In this document: positions 7,405 through 13,724 of the stretch, in pieces | How positions within the stretch are numbered: the stretch's first letter is position 1 | Layout: every line of letters begins with the position of its first letter | NCBI GenBank assembly: GCA_021796135.1 | Contig: JAJYOQ010000053.1 | Coordinates: forward strand, 1-14,643 | Length of the DNA stretch: 14,643 nt | Direction of reading: 5' to 3' | Source: Bacteroidota bacterium | GTDB taxonomy: Bacteria > Bacteroidota > Ignavibacteria > Ignavibacteriales > Ignavibacteriaceae | Position numbers and translations under genes: made by a program | Notes under the pieces: generated by a model | Database searches by the model: none | The model's input: the letters and a program-made list of their open reading frames with translations, nothing else | Told to the model about the DNA's origin: nothing

Positions 7405-7866
7405 TTAAATTTTATTGACCAAATTTGCCATTTCAATAGCTGTTAGAGCAGCATCCCAACCTTTATTCCCGGATTTAGAACCGGCTCTTTGAATTGCTTG
7501 ATCTATATTGTCAGTTGTTAAAACGCCAAAAGCTATTGGAGTTTCATATTTCAATGATGTTCGAAGAATACCTTCGCTTGCTGCAGAAGCTACATAATCG
7601 AAATGTGGAGTTTCTCCTTTGATCACGGCACCTAAGCAAATAATAGCATTATACATATTACCCTTTGCAATTTTGCCGGCTATAATAGGAATTTCGAAAG
7701 CTCCGGGTACTTTAAATACATCAAAGTAATCTTCTTTGCAATCATGTCTTTTGAGACAATCTATTGCGCCTTCTAATAATTTTTGACCGATAAATTCATT
7801 AAATCTGCTAACGATTATCGCAAATTTATTATCTCCGCAAGCCAGATTACCTTCTATTGTTTTCAT
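7405..7866 (-). CDS. ribH: 6,7-dimethyl-8-ribityllumazine synthase (riboflavin pathway)
   Basis: This enzyme condenses 5-amino-6-ribitylaminouracil with 3,4-dihydroxy-2-butanone 4-phosphate to form lumazine, the penultimate step of riboflavin synthesis, usually in a cytosolic 60-mer or pentamer. All active-site landmarks are present, counted from the ATG at 7866: F22-N23 in SRFNEF, GAFEIP (55-60), [14 protein letters not shown] with catalytic H88, FGVLTTDN (113-120) and R127 in [14 protein letters not shown]. The positions of F22, H88 and R127 coincide with those of the Bacillus enzyme, and 153 residues is the normal length. A longer reading with a GTG start at 7896 would add ten unconserved residues and overlap the PHP gene, so the ATG is preferred. 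It is the third gene of the minus-strand cluster, and no other rib gene or FMN riboswitch is seen nearby. Confidence 0.95.
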   Translation of the reverse strand: MKTIEGNLACGDNKFAIIVSRFNEFIGQKLLEGAIDCLKRHDCKEDYFDVFKVPGAFEIPIIAGKIAKGNMYNAIICLGAVIKGETPHFDYVASAASEGILRTSLKYETPIAFGVLTTDNIDQAIQRAGSKSGNKGWDAALTAIEMANLVNKI

Positions 7867-7888
7867 ATTAAAGCTATTGTTTGAAAAA

Positions 7889-8716
7889 TTATGCACTATT
7901 TTTTAATAACCGCTGTCTCATGGCTTCAACTACTTGAGTACTAGTATAAAATTTCCCCAAATTATCGTCATCTTCTCTTTTTCCACCATGAAAATCTGAT
8001 CCGCCTGATTCCAAGAGAAAATATTCATTTACTATACCGCGATAAAATTTAACATGGCTGGGATTATTTGACGGGTGGATAACTTCAATTCCATCAACAC
8101 CTGCCGTAATAATTTCTTTTAGCAGCGACTCATGCATGAATCCAGGATGAGCTATAAAAGATAGACCACCCGCATCATTTATAATTTTAAAAGCACTTTG
8201 CGGTGATAAATGGACTTTCTTTTCATAAGCAACACATCCATTTCCAATATACTTATTAAATGCTTCATAATAGGATGAAATAAATCCTCCATCTAACATA
8301 GCTTGTGCTATATGCGGTCTTCCGACAGCCGAGTTTTTTGCTTTTTTTAACACATCTTCAAGAGTTATATTAAATCCTATTGATTTTAATTTACCAACTA
8401 TTCTGTCAGCTCTTTTTAATCTTTCATCCCGGAAAAACTGTAAATATCTTTCCAGTTCGCTATTATCAGGTTCAAAAAAGTACGCAAGGATATGAACTTC
8501 TTTATCTTCAACATCAGTACTAATTTCTACTCCCGGAATGACCTCAATACCGATTTCTTTACCGTAATCGGATGCTTCTTTTATTGCACCAATATTATCG
8601 TGGTCAGTTATGCCAATAATTTCAATACCGGCATTTTTTGCTTTAAGAATTAAATCTTTTGGTGAATAAAATCCATCAGAAAAAGAGGTATGAGTGTGGA
8701 GATCAACTTTAGTCAT
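7889..8716 (-). CDS. PHP-domain metal-dependent phosphoesterase (YciV/TrpH-like)
   Basis: This 275-residue cytosolic protein has the PHP fold, with metal ligands readable along the chain. They are H7 and H9 ([11 protein letters not shown], with D14), D38-H39 (GITDHDN), E64 (PGVEIS), H75 (EVHILAYF), H135 (GRPHIAQ), H190 (FIAHPGF) and D241/H243 (GGSDFHG). The layout and length fit the family of E. coli YciV (RNase AM) and related 3',5'-nucleoside bisphosphate or AMP phosphatases, which remove phosphate from small nucleotides or RNA 5' ends using three metals. It is too short to be a PolC/DnaE PHP domain, and HisK-type histidinol phosphatase is less likely. The start is 8 nt after the regulator stop, and the end is 22 nt before the ribH ATG, so it is co-transcribed with both. 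The exact substrate cannot be read from the sequence. Confidence 0.88.
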   Translation of the reverse strand: MTKVDLHTHTSFSDGFYSPKDLILKAKNAGIEIIGITDHDNIGAIKEASDYGKEIGIEVIPGVEISTDVEDKEVHILAYFFEPDNSELERYLQFFRDERLKRADRIVGKLKSIGFNITLEDVLKKAKNSAVGRPHIAQAMLDGGFISSYYEAFNKYIGNGCVAYEKKVHLSPQSAFKIINDAGGLSFIAHPGFMHESLLKEIITAGVDGIEVIHPSNNPSHVKFYRGIVNEYFLLESGGSDFHGGKREDDDNLGKFYTSTQVVEAMRQRLLKNSA

Positions 8717-8724
8717 TATAATTA

Positions 8725-9408
8725 TTAACCGTATATTTCTTTGAATTTTTCATAATTCAAAATTCTTAAACGAGATCCTTCCAATTCTACAAAACCTTTT
8801 TTAGCAAAAGTATGCAACGTTCTTGAAATTGTCTCTCTCGATGTTCCTGCCATATTTGCTAAGTCATGCTGAAATGGCAGTTTTTCAATTTCAACAATTC
8901 CTTGTTTAATCTTGCCTATATCATCTGCCAACTGAAGAATAACAGTGGCTACTTTACCTTCAGCATCTTTTAGGGAAAGAGATTTGATTTTCATATCTGC
9001 CGATCTTAATCGCTGAGTGAGTTCTTGAAGCAGTGCTATTGCTATTTCCGGATGCATTTGAAGCAAATCTAGAAATTCACTTCTTTGAATTATAAATAAT
9101 TCTGCATCTTCCATCGCTGTGACATTTGCAGATCTAGCAAGCCCGTCCAAAATAGCCATTTCTCCAAAAAAATCCGATTCACCAAGGATAGTCAAGATAA
9201 CTTCTTTACCATCATCACTAACCCGTGAAACTTTTAACTTGCCGTCTATTATGACAAAGAGAGCTGAACCCGTTTCATGTTCAAAAAGAACGACTGTATC
9301 TCTAGCAAAAAACTTTCTTATACCTAATTTAGAAATTTGCTCCAACGTTTTTTCATCAAGTTCTGAAAAAATTGGAACATATTTTAGAAAATCATTATTT
9401 TCTTCCAT
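8725..9408 (-). CDS. Crp/Fnr-family transcription regulator with cyclic-nucleotide-type sensor domain
   Basis: Residues about 10-125 of this 227-residue protein form the cNMP-binding beta roll. The phosphate cassette FGEMAILDGLARSANV has G82-E83 and R92-S93, the residues that hold cAMP in CRP. A long dimerisation helix follows (about 120-150). The winged helix-turn-helix lies at about 150-220, with DLANMAGTSRETISRTLHTF at 182-201. The recognition helix ETISR (E192, S195, R196) matches the base-contacting E-xx-SR of Fnr, which reads TTGAT half-sites. R191 also resembles a contact residue of CRP. The protein contains no cysteine, so it cannot carry the Fe-S oxygen sensor of Fnr. The ATG at 9408 follows a weak GGGA. 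It leads a tightly spaced cluster and is divergent from the PpiD-like gene. An Fnr-type box sits in its own promoter. The ligand is unknown, though cAMP or another nucleotide is plausible. Confidence 0.93.
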   Translation of the reverse strand: MEENNDFLKYVPIFSELDEKTLEQISKLGIRKFFARDTVVLFEHETGSALFVIIDGKLKVSRVSDDGKEVILTILGESDFFGEMAILDGLARSANVTAMEDAELFIIQRSEFLDLLQMHPEIAIALLQELTQRLRSADMKIKSLSLKDAEGKVATVILQLADDIGKIKQGIVEIEKLPFQHDLANMAGTSRETISRTLHTFAKKGFVELEGSRLRILNYEKFKEIYG

Positions 9409-9434
9409 CTTAATCCCACTTAATTTATATTAAA

Positions 9435-9465
9435 CAAAAATAAATTTGGTAGTAATCAAAGTCAA
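9435..9465 (-). promoter_or_regulatory. Promoter candidate of the regulator-led cluster (Bacteroidetes-type)
   Basis: On the minus strand, TTGACT (9460-9465) is separated by 17 bases from TATTTTTG (9435-9442). The latter fits the Bacteroidetes TAnnTTTG -7 consensus exactly, and the upstream TTG lies about 19-20 bases away, the expected -33 distance. Transcription would start near 9428, about 20 nt before the regulator ATG. Confidence 0.5.
9446..9459. promoter_or_regulatory. Fnr-type operator candidate in the regulator promoter
   Basis: TTGGT-AGTA-ATCAA matches the Fnr consensus TTGAT-N4-ATCAA at nine of ten defined bases and extends by one further T/A pair on each side. It fills the spacer between the -35 and -10 elements, a position where binding would block RNA polymerase. 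The encoded regulator has the matching ETISR recognition helix, so negative autoregulation is inferred. The box lies about 150 nt upstream of the divergent PpiD-like gene. Confidence 0.5.
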
Positions 9466-9595
9466 CTTAAAATCCGTTTAAATGATGACTTTATGGAAAG
9501 TTTTCACTTATTTCTTATAAATCTGTTAATAACATTGCTTTTTTACTAGCGTGTCTCTATTTTTACTCGCTAAATTTTATTATACTTATTAATTT

Positions 9596-9600
9596 GGAGA
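9596..9600 (+). promoter_or_regulatory. Ribosome binding site deciding the PpiD-like start
   Basis: GGAGA lies 10 bases before the ATG at 9611. It favours that start over the out-of-frame ATG at 9601 and over the in-frame Met codons at residues 3, 4 and 7. A -10-like TATACT (9581-9586) lies just upstream, but no good -35 partners it. Confidence 0.5.
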
Positions 9601-9610
9601 ATGTATTGCT

Positions 9611-11695
9611 ATGGGCATGATGGCCAAGATGAGAAGTTTGACTCCTATATTTATTATTGCTACAGGCGCTTTCTTTGCTCTATTTATGATTGTCTCTAAT
9701 TCAGATATCATGGAAGTTTTTGGAGTAAGGTCTAATAACGTTGGTTCAATTAACGGCAAAGAAATCTCATACCAGGATTTTAATAAAGCTATAGATACTG
9801 AACGTCAAAACCAAAAAGCTCAAACCGGAAAAGATGTTTCTGACGATGCTATGGATTCATTTAGAGATCAGGTTTGGGATGCACTTGTAACACAAACTCT
9901 ATTGCAGCAGGAAATCAAAAAAATGGGAATAACGGTTTCCGATCAGGAAGTCAGAGATGTTATTCTTAGTAATGATCCGCCACAATTCCTAAGACAAAAT
10001 TTTGTTGATTCTACCGGAAAATTTAATAAACAACTTTATTTAAGCGCTATTTATGATCCTCGTAATGCCAAGCCATTACTTCAGGCAGAAGATTACATAA
10101 GGCAAAATTTATTGAACCAGAAATTGCAAAGTATGCTTCTTGCTTCAGTTTCTATCAGCGAACCAGAGGTAAAAAGGGAATTTATTAATCAGAATACAAA
10201 GATAAATGCTCAGTACGCTTTGATTGATATTAACCAAATCCCTGACTCTACTATTAAGGTTACTGACGAAGATATGAAAAGTTATTATAATGATCATATG
10301 GATAAGTTTCAAATAAAAGCCCAACGAAAATTAAAATATGTTCTTTTTAGAAATATCGCTACATCCGATGACTCTTCAATTGTTAAAAATAATTTGGAAA
10401 GTATTTTAAATGAAACAAAATCGGATACCACCAGTTTTGAATCATTAGTAAATACTTACTCTTCGGTACCTTATGCTAAAGACACCCTTGCTGTAAATGC
10501 TTTGCCTTTAGACGCTGTTGATAAATTTGATAATTCTAAACCCGGATCAATTATAGGACCAATTGCTGGACCTGAAGGTTATGTGCTTTATCATTTTATC
10601 GGGACAGTAGAATCCAATCAGCCAATGGTAAGAGCATCACATATTTTAATAAATCAGTTCGGCAGCGATCAGCAAAATCTTGCTGAAGCGATGAAGGTCT
10701 ATGATCAGTTAAAGGCAGGTGCAGACTTTGCAACTCTAGCCAAACAAGTTTCAAAAGACCCGGGAAGCGCAAGACAAGGTGGTGATTTAGGCTGGTTTGG
10801 TAAAGGACAAATGGTCCCTGCATTTGATCAGGCAGCATTTTCTGGTAAAGTCGGTGAAATTCAAAAGCCAATTAAAACCAACTTTGGTTATCATATTATT
10901 AAAGTTACCGGAAAATCAAGTAAGAAATATATCGTAGAAAAATTAGTTAATGCTATTGTCCCTTCTGCTTCCACAAAAGATGATAATCTTAATTCAGCTA
11001 AAGATTTTTCATATTTAGCAAAGAAGGACGGATTTGATAAGGAAGCCCAATTAATGGGATATAGAGAGCAGGAGACTTCTCCATTTACAAAAGACAGTTA
11101 TGGAATACCCGGTATTGGAGCAAATCAAAATTTAATGAACTTTGCTTTTAAAAATGATTTAAATTCCATTAGCGACCCATTTAAAACGCCGCAAGGTTAT
11201 TTAGTTGCTACTGTTTCAGATGTAATAAAAGAAGGTGTTAAACCTCTTGATCAGGTAAAAGCTTTCCTTAAGTCTATGGTTATAAGAGAAAAGAAATTTA
11301 AATTGGCATTAAATGAAGCTTTAATGGTAAAAAATAAAATCAATGGCGATTTAACAAAAGCAACTTCAATAGATCCTAAAATTGTTGTAAATGTTACTGG
11401 CTCATATACTGCAAATACTCCGGCTCCGATGATCGGTTATGAATTTAATTTTATTAACCAATCTAAATCACTACCAATTAATACTATTTCTGAGCCAGTT
11501 AAAGGGTCGCATGGTTATTTTCTCATTAAAGTTATTGACCGAACGCCATTTGATTCTACTGCTTTTGCAAACCAGGCAAACGCCATTAGGCAAAATCTTC
11601 TTCAGGCAAAGAGAAACATTTTCCTTAGTGCATGGATTGCTAATCTGAAAAAGGATGCTAAAATTGTAGATAACCGTCAGCAGTTTTATCAATAA
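9611..11695 (+). CDS. Membrane-anchored periplasmic PpiD/SurA-type chaperone with parvulin domain
   Basis: This 694-residue protein has one N-terminal membrane helix (about 11-28, TPIFIIATGAFFALFMIV) that anchors it with the body in the periplasm. Residues about 38-200 are a SurA/PpiD N-terminal chaperone region (NGKEISYQDF, ALVTQTLLQQEI). Residues about 339-436 are a canonical PpiC parvulin domain, with RASHILI, ADFATLAKQVSKDPGSARQGGDLGWF, MVPAFDQAAF and FGYHIIKV. Before it, about 238-332 looks like a degenerate parvulin-like unit (KLKYVLFRN, GPIAGPEGYVLYHF). After it, two more such units may be present, ending near 539 and 648 (DPFKTPQGYLVATV, EPVKGSHGYFLIKV). The role is folding and quality control of outer-membrane and secreted proteins, plausibly including T9SS cargo. 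The length is slightly above E. coli PpiD (623). It is divergent from the regulator gene, transcribed alone and closed by a strong terminator 22 nt after the stop. Confidence 0.9.
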   Translation: MGMMAKMRSLTPIFIIATGAFFALFMIVSNSDIMEVFGVRSNNVGSINGKEISYQDFNKAIDTERQNQKAQTGKDVSDDAMDSFRDQVWDALVTQTLLQQEIKKMGITVSDQEVRDVILSNDPPQFLRQNFVDSTGKFNKQLYLSAIYDPRNAKPLLQAEDYIRQNLLNQKLQSMLLASVSISEPEVKREFINQNTKINAQYALIDINQIPDSTIKVTDEDMKSYYNDHMDKFQIKAQRKLKYVLFRNIATSDDSSIVKNNLESILNETKSDTTSFESLVNTYSSVPYAKDTLAVNALPLDAVDKFDNSKPGSIIGPIAGPEGYVLYHFIGTVESNQPMVRASHILINQFGSDQQNLAEAMKVYDQLKAGADFATLAKQVSKDPGSARQGGDLGWFGKGQMVPAFDQAAFSGKVGEIQKPIKTNFGYHIIKVTGKSSKKYIVEKLVNAIVPSASTKDDNLNSAKDFSYLAKKDGFDKEAQLMGYREQETSPFTKDSYGIPGIGANQNLMNFAFKNDLNSISDPFKTPQGYLVATVSDVIKEGVKPLDQVKAFLKSMVIREKKFKLALNEALMVKNKINGDLTKATSIDPKIVVNVTGSYTANTPAPMIGYEFNFINQSKSLPINTISEPVKGSHGYFLIKVIDRTPFDSTAFANQANAIRQNLLQAKRNIFLSAWIANLKKDAKIVDNRQQFYQ

Positions 11696-11717
11696 TAAAT
11701 TAAAATAATTTTTTTTT

Positions 11718-11752
11718 AACCCTCAGAATCTCCTTCTGGGGGTTTTTGTTTT
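11718..11752 (+). terminator. Rho-independent terminator after the PpiD-like gene
   Basis: An 11-bp stem, AACCCTCAGAA (11718-11728) with TTCTGGGGGTT (11734-11744), encloses a 5-base loop and contains a single G-T pair. The T-rich tract TTTTTGTTTT runs through 11752. On the minus strand an A-run follows, so the signal works only for plus-strand transcription. It separates the PpiD-like gene from aroK, only 18 nt further on. Confidence 0.9.
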
Positions 11753-11770
11753 ATAACAAATTACTATTAT

Positions 11771-12331
11771 ATGAAGAAAAGGAATGTTTACTTAACAGGA
11801 TTTATGGGTGCAGGGAAAAGCACTATTGGACCGATATTAGCAAATACAATCGGTTGGGACTACTTTGATATAGATATTGAGATTGAAAATAATATTAAAA
11901 GGAAAATAGTTGACATATTTGAATCAGAGGGAGAAGAATATTTTAGAGAAATTGAACGTGAAACAATTAAAAATTTGTCAAAAGGAAATAACTTAATTAT
12001 ATCACTCGGAGGCGGAGCAATAGCATATCGCGATAATATTGATTATATCAAACAAAATGGAGCAATTATTTATTTAAAAGTTTCATCCGCTGTTGTTTTC
12101 GAAAGATTAAAGGCTAAAAAAGACAGACCGCTTCTTTTACCGGGCAAATCCGAAAATGAATCAAAACAATCTTATATAAATAATGTTGATAGGTTAATAA
12201 AGAGCAGGGAAGTATTCTATAATCAGGCAGATTATATTATTTCAACTGAAAATATTTCAATTGGCAAAGTGGTAGATAAATTAGCGAATTTGATTTCAAA
12301 TCCCGATTTCTTTCAAAATTTGAAAAGGTAA
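11771..12331 (+). CDS. aroK: Shikimate kinase
   Basis: This 186-residue enzyme phosphorylates shikimate at the 3-hydroxyl with ATP, the fifth step of the chorismate pathway. The P-loop GFMGAGKST spans 10-18. D33/D35 (FDID) and R59 (YFREIE) match shikimate-binding positions, with GGG at 80-82. The lid region has R119 (KKDRPLL), and R146 (SREVFY) completes the active site. The C-terminal tail (about 170-186) is slightly long compared with the usual 170-175 residues. The ATG at 11771 starts the first conserved strand directly, and no Shine-Dalgarno is visible. It lies 18 nt after the terminator of the PpiD-like gene, so its promoter must overlap that terminator or it depends on read-through. It is 6 nt upstream of aroB and clearly co-transcribed with it. 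Confidence 0.96.
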   Translation: MKKRNVYLTGFMGAGKSTIGPILANTIGWDYFDIDIEIENNIKRKIVDIFESEGEEYFREIERETIKNLSKGNNLIISLGGGAIAYRDNIDYIKQNGAIIYLKVSSAVVFERLKAKKDRPLLLPGKSENESKQSYINNVDRLIKSREVFYNQADYIISTENISIGKVVDKLANLISNPDFFQNLKR

Positions 12332-12337
12332 CAGAAG

Positions 12338-13417
12338 ATGGAAAAAATATTAGTTAATCTTCAAAAGACTTCATATCCAATATACATTGGTAATTCAATT
12401 ATAAAAAATCTTAATAAATTATTGGAAACTCACGGGCTTCCTCAAAACATATTTTTTATAATTGATGGTAATGCAGAGAAATATTGGGGACAAAAGGTAA
12501 AAAATGAATTATTTTTCAAAAATAAAAAATTGGTTAGTTACATATTAAATCCAGGAGAAAAAAGTAAAAATTGTTTAGAAGTGAATAAAATTTACTCATC
12601 TTTATTAGAAAATAATTTTGGGAGAGATACTTTAATTATTTCTTGCGGGGGAGGAGTAACCGGGGATTTAGCCGGGTTTGCAGCTTCTACATTTATGCGA
12701 GGGTTAAAACTAGTCCATATTCCTACTACTCTTCTGGCAATGGTTGACAGTTCTATCGGTGGAAAAACCGGCATTAACTTTCAAAAAAATAAAAACATAA
12801 TAGGTACATTTTATCAGCCAAATTTTGTTTTAATTGATACTTTATTTCTAACTACTCTACCAAAATCAGAAATTATATCAGGGATAGGAGAAATCATTAA
12901 GTATGGATATTTATCTGATCAAGAATTTTTTTCTTATTTGGACCAAAACTTTAATCATTTAATTAATTGTGACCCGGAATTTATTACCTATGCAATTTTA
13001 AAATCTGCCTTAATTAAGGCTTCCGTAGTCTCTAATGATGAAAAAGAAGAGGGATTAAGGCAAATTTTAAACTTAGGTCATACATTTGCTCATGCTTTTG
13101 AAAAAGAACTTAATTTCAAAATAAAGCATGGAGAAGCAGTTGCAGCCGGAATAGTTTGTGCTATTTTGTTATCTCGTAAGCTAAATTTTATAAATGATGA
13201 TTTAATGATGAAGTTGATGTCACTCACATCCAAAATTAGACTGCCCAGAAGTCTTTCTAAAATAAATTTTGAAAATGTTTTATTGCATATGCAACATGAT
13301 AAGAAAAATAGAAATGGAAAAATAAAATTTGTCCTTTTAAAAGGTATCGGGGAAATTATTATTGGCGGGGAAGCTTCAAAAAAGGAAGTAATTTCAGCTT
13401 TATCAAAAGGAATCTGA
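12338..13417 (+). CDS. aroB: 3-dehydroquinate synthase
   Basis: This 359-residue enzyme converts DAHP to 3-dehydroquinate, using NAD and a divalent metal, in the second step of the shikimate pathway. Visible landmarks are NPGEKSKN (71-78), the NAD-binding SCGGGVTGDLAGFAAST (102-118), HIPTTLLAMVDSSIGGKTGIN (127-147) and GEIIKYG (184-190). The last provides metal ligand E185. LGHTFAHAFE gives H248 and KHGEAVAAG gives H264, a 16-residue spacing as in the Aspergillus enzyme. Length is normal. The ATG follows aroK by 6 nt with a weak AGAAG, and the arrangement aroK-aroB is a common operon. No convincing intrinsic terminator follows directly. The next structured element on this strand is the hairpin at 13470-13497. 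Confidence 0.97.
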   Translation: MEKILVNLQKTSYPIYIGNSIIKNLNKLLETHGLPQNIFFIIDGNAEKYWGQKVKNELFFKNKKLVSYILNPGEKSKNCLEVNKIYSSLLENNFGRDTLIISCGGGVTGDLAGFAASTFMRGLKLVHIPTTLLAMVDSSIGGKTGINFQKNKNIIGTFYQPNFVLIDTLFLTTLPKSEIISGIGEIIKYGYLSDQEFFSYLDQNFNHLINCDPEFITYAILKSALIKASVVSNDEKEEGLRQILNLGHTFAHAFEKELNFKIKHGEAVAAGIVCAILLSRKLNFINDDLMMKLMSLTSKIRLPRSLSKINFENVLLHMQHDKKNRNGKIKFVLLKGIGEIIIGGEASKKEVISALSKGI

Positions 13418-13422
13418 TTTAA

Positions 13423-13450
13423 TTGTTTTAGTTATTTCCTATTATATAAA
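13423..13450 (+). promoter_or_regulatory. Weak promoter candidate for the intergenic unit
   Basis: TTGTTT (13423-13428) and TATAAA (13445-13450) are separated by 16 bases, just after the aroB stop. The -10 matches five of six consensus bases and the -35 only three of six. In such AT-rich DNA this can arise by chance. Confidence 0.2.
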
Positions 13451-13469
13451 TAGAGGTTTAAAAGAAGGA

Positions 13470-13497
13470 GCGGTCTGATTGAGATCAACCAGACCGC
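13470..13497. other. GC-rich hairpin, possible minus-strand terminator
   Basis: GCGGTCTG (13470-13477) pairs perfectly with CAGACCGC (13490-13497). After one mismatch, TTG and CAA extend the stem around a 4-base loop. It is by far the most stable structure in this AT-rich gap. On the minus strand it is followed by TCCTTCTTTT, so it may end transcription coming from the histidine kinase, about 230 nt after that gene. On the plus strand no T-run follows, and it could be part of a structured leader. Confidence 0.6.
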
Positions 13498-13523
13498 CGT
13501 AAGTGACATTTAAGAGGGGAGTT

Positions 13524-13631
13524 ATGCTTAAAACTATTTTCTATTTTCAGGTATTAAGTAACAACTCACGTGCCAATTCTAATTATCATTTTTTCGAGGA
13601 AATTAGATTCTGCTATGCTTCATTTTTGTAA
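13524..13631 (+). CDS. Possible 35-residue small ORF with strong ribosome site
   Basis: An ATG stands 3 bases after AGAGGGGAG (13514-13521), one of the most purine-rich ribosome-site-like sequences in the window, although the spacing is short. It opens a 35-codon frame ending in TAA at 13629-13631. The peptide begins MLKTIFYFQVLSNN and ends FCYASFL, and is mildly hydrophobic at both ends without a clear membrane helix. It resembles no family I recognise. The start would be enclosed in an imperfect hairpin (GAGTT with AACTC, CTTAA with TTAAG). It could be a regulatory leader peptide, a remnant of a gene or a chance frame, and codon use gives no help at this length. Confidence 0.2.
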   Translation: MLKTIFYFQVLSNNSRANSNYHFFEEIRFCYASFL

Positions 13632-13654
13632 AATAGGTATAATTTACCTTTTTT
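13631..13654 (+). terminator. Weak AT-rich terminator-like hairpin
   Basis: AGGTA (13635-13639) pairs with TACCT (13645-13649) around a 5-base loop, the outer bases AAA/TTT can extend it, and a run of six T ends at 13654. The stem is short and AT-rich, so function is doubtful. Confidence 0.25.
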
Positions 13655-13724
13655 GATACATTTTTTACATGTAATATTTAATTGAAAATTTACATTTTGT
13701 CGAATAAGAATAAATAAACTTCAT

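Larger units (their letters stand above)
13418..13724. other. 307-nt intergenic region with several RNA-like hairpins
   Basis: No known gene is recognised here. The gap lies between the convergent aroB and histidine kinase genes. It contains, in order, a promoter candidate (13423-13450), a GC-rich hairpin (13470-13497), a GGGGAG-ATG start of a 35-codon ORF (13524-13631), and a second imperfect hairpin (13519-13531 with 13554-13567) that would enclose that start. A 7-bp hairpin follows (13578-13584 with 13601-13607), then a weak hairpin with a T-run ending at 13654. The rest to 13724 is AT-rich, with a 10-base palindrome TTACATGTAA at 13665-13674. I matched it to no known riboswitch or RNA family. 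Confidence 0.5.

Noticed and set aside
7867..7896. GTG start at 7896 for ribH
   Set aside because: It adds ten unconserved residues and overlaps the PHP gene. The ATG at 7866 places F22, H88 and R127 at the family's standard positions.
7405..7896. FMN riboswitch linked to ribH
   Set aside because: The sequence upstream of ribH is the coding end of the PHP gene, and no RFN-element conserved blocks are visible there or upstream of the cluster.
9119..9433. Plus-strand frame of 104 codons opposite the Crp/Fnr regulator
   Set aside because: It is antisense to a conserved regulator gene, and its sequence is low in complexity and unlike any known protein.
10596..10871. Minus-strand frame of 91 codons inside the PpiD-like gene, and similar frames at 11439-11692 and 12592-12774
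   Set aside because: They are antisense or out of frame to conserved protein domains with intact motifs. No ribosome site or family resemblance is visible.
13665..13674. Palindrome TTACATGTAA as an operator
   Set aside because: It is a single short AT-rich palindrome far from any recognised promoter, and chance is likely at this composition.
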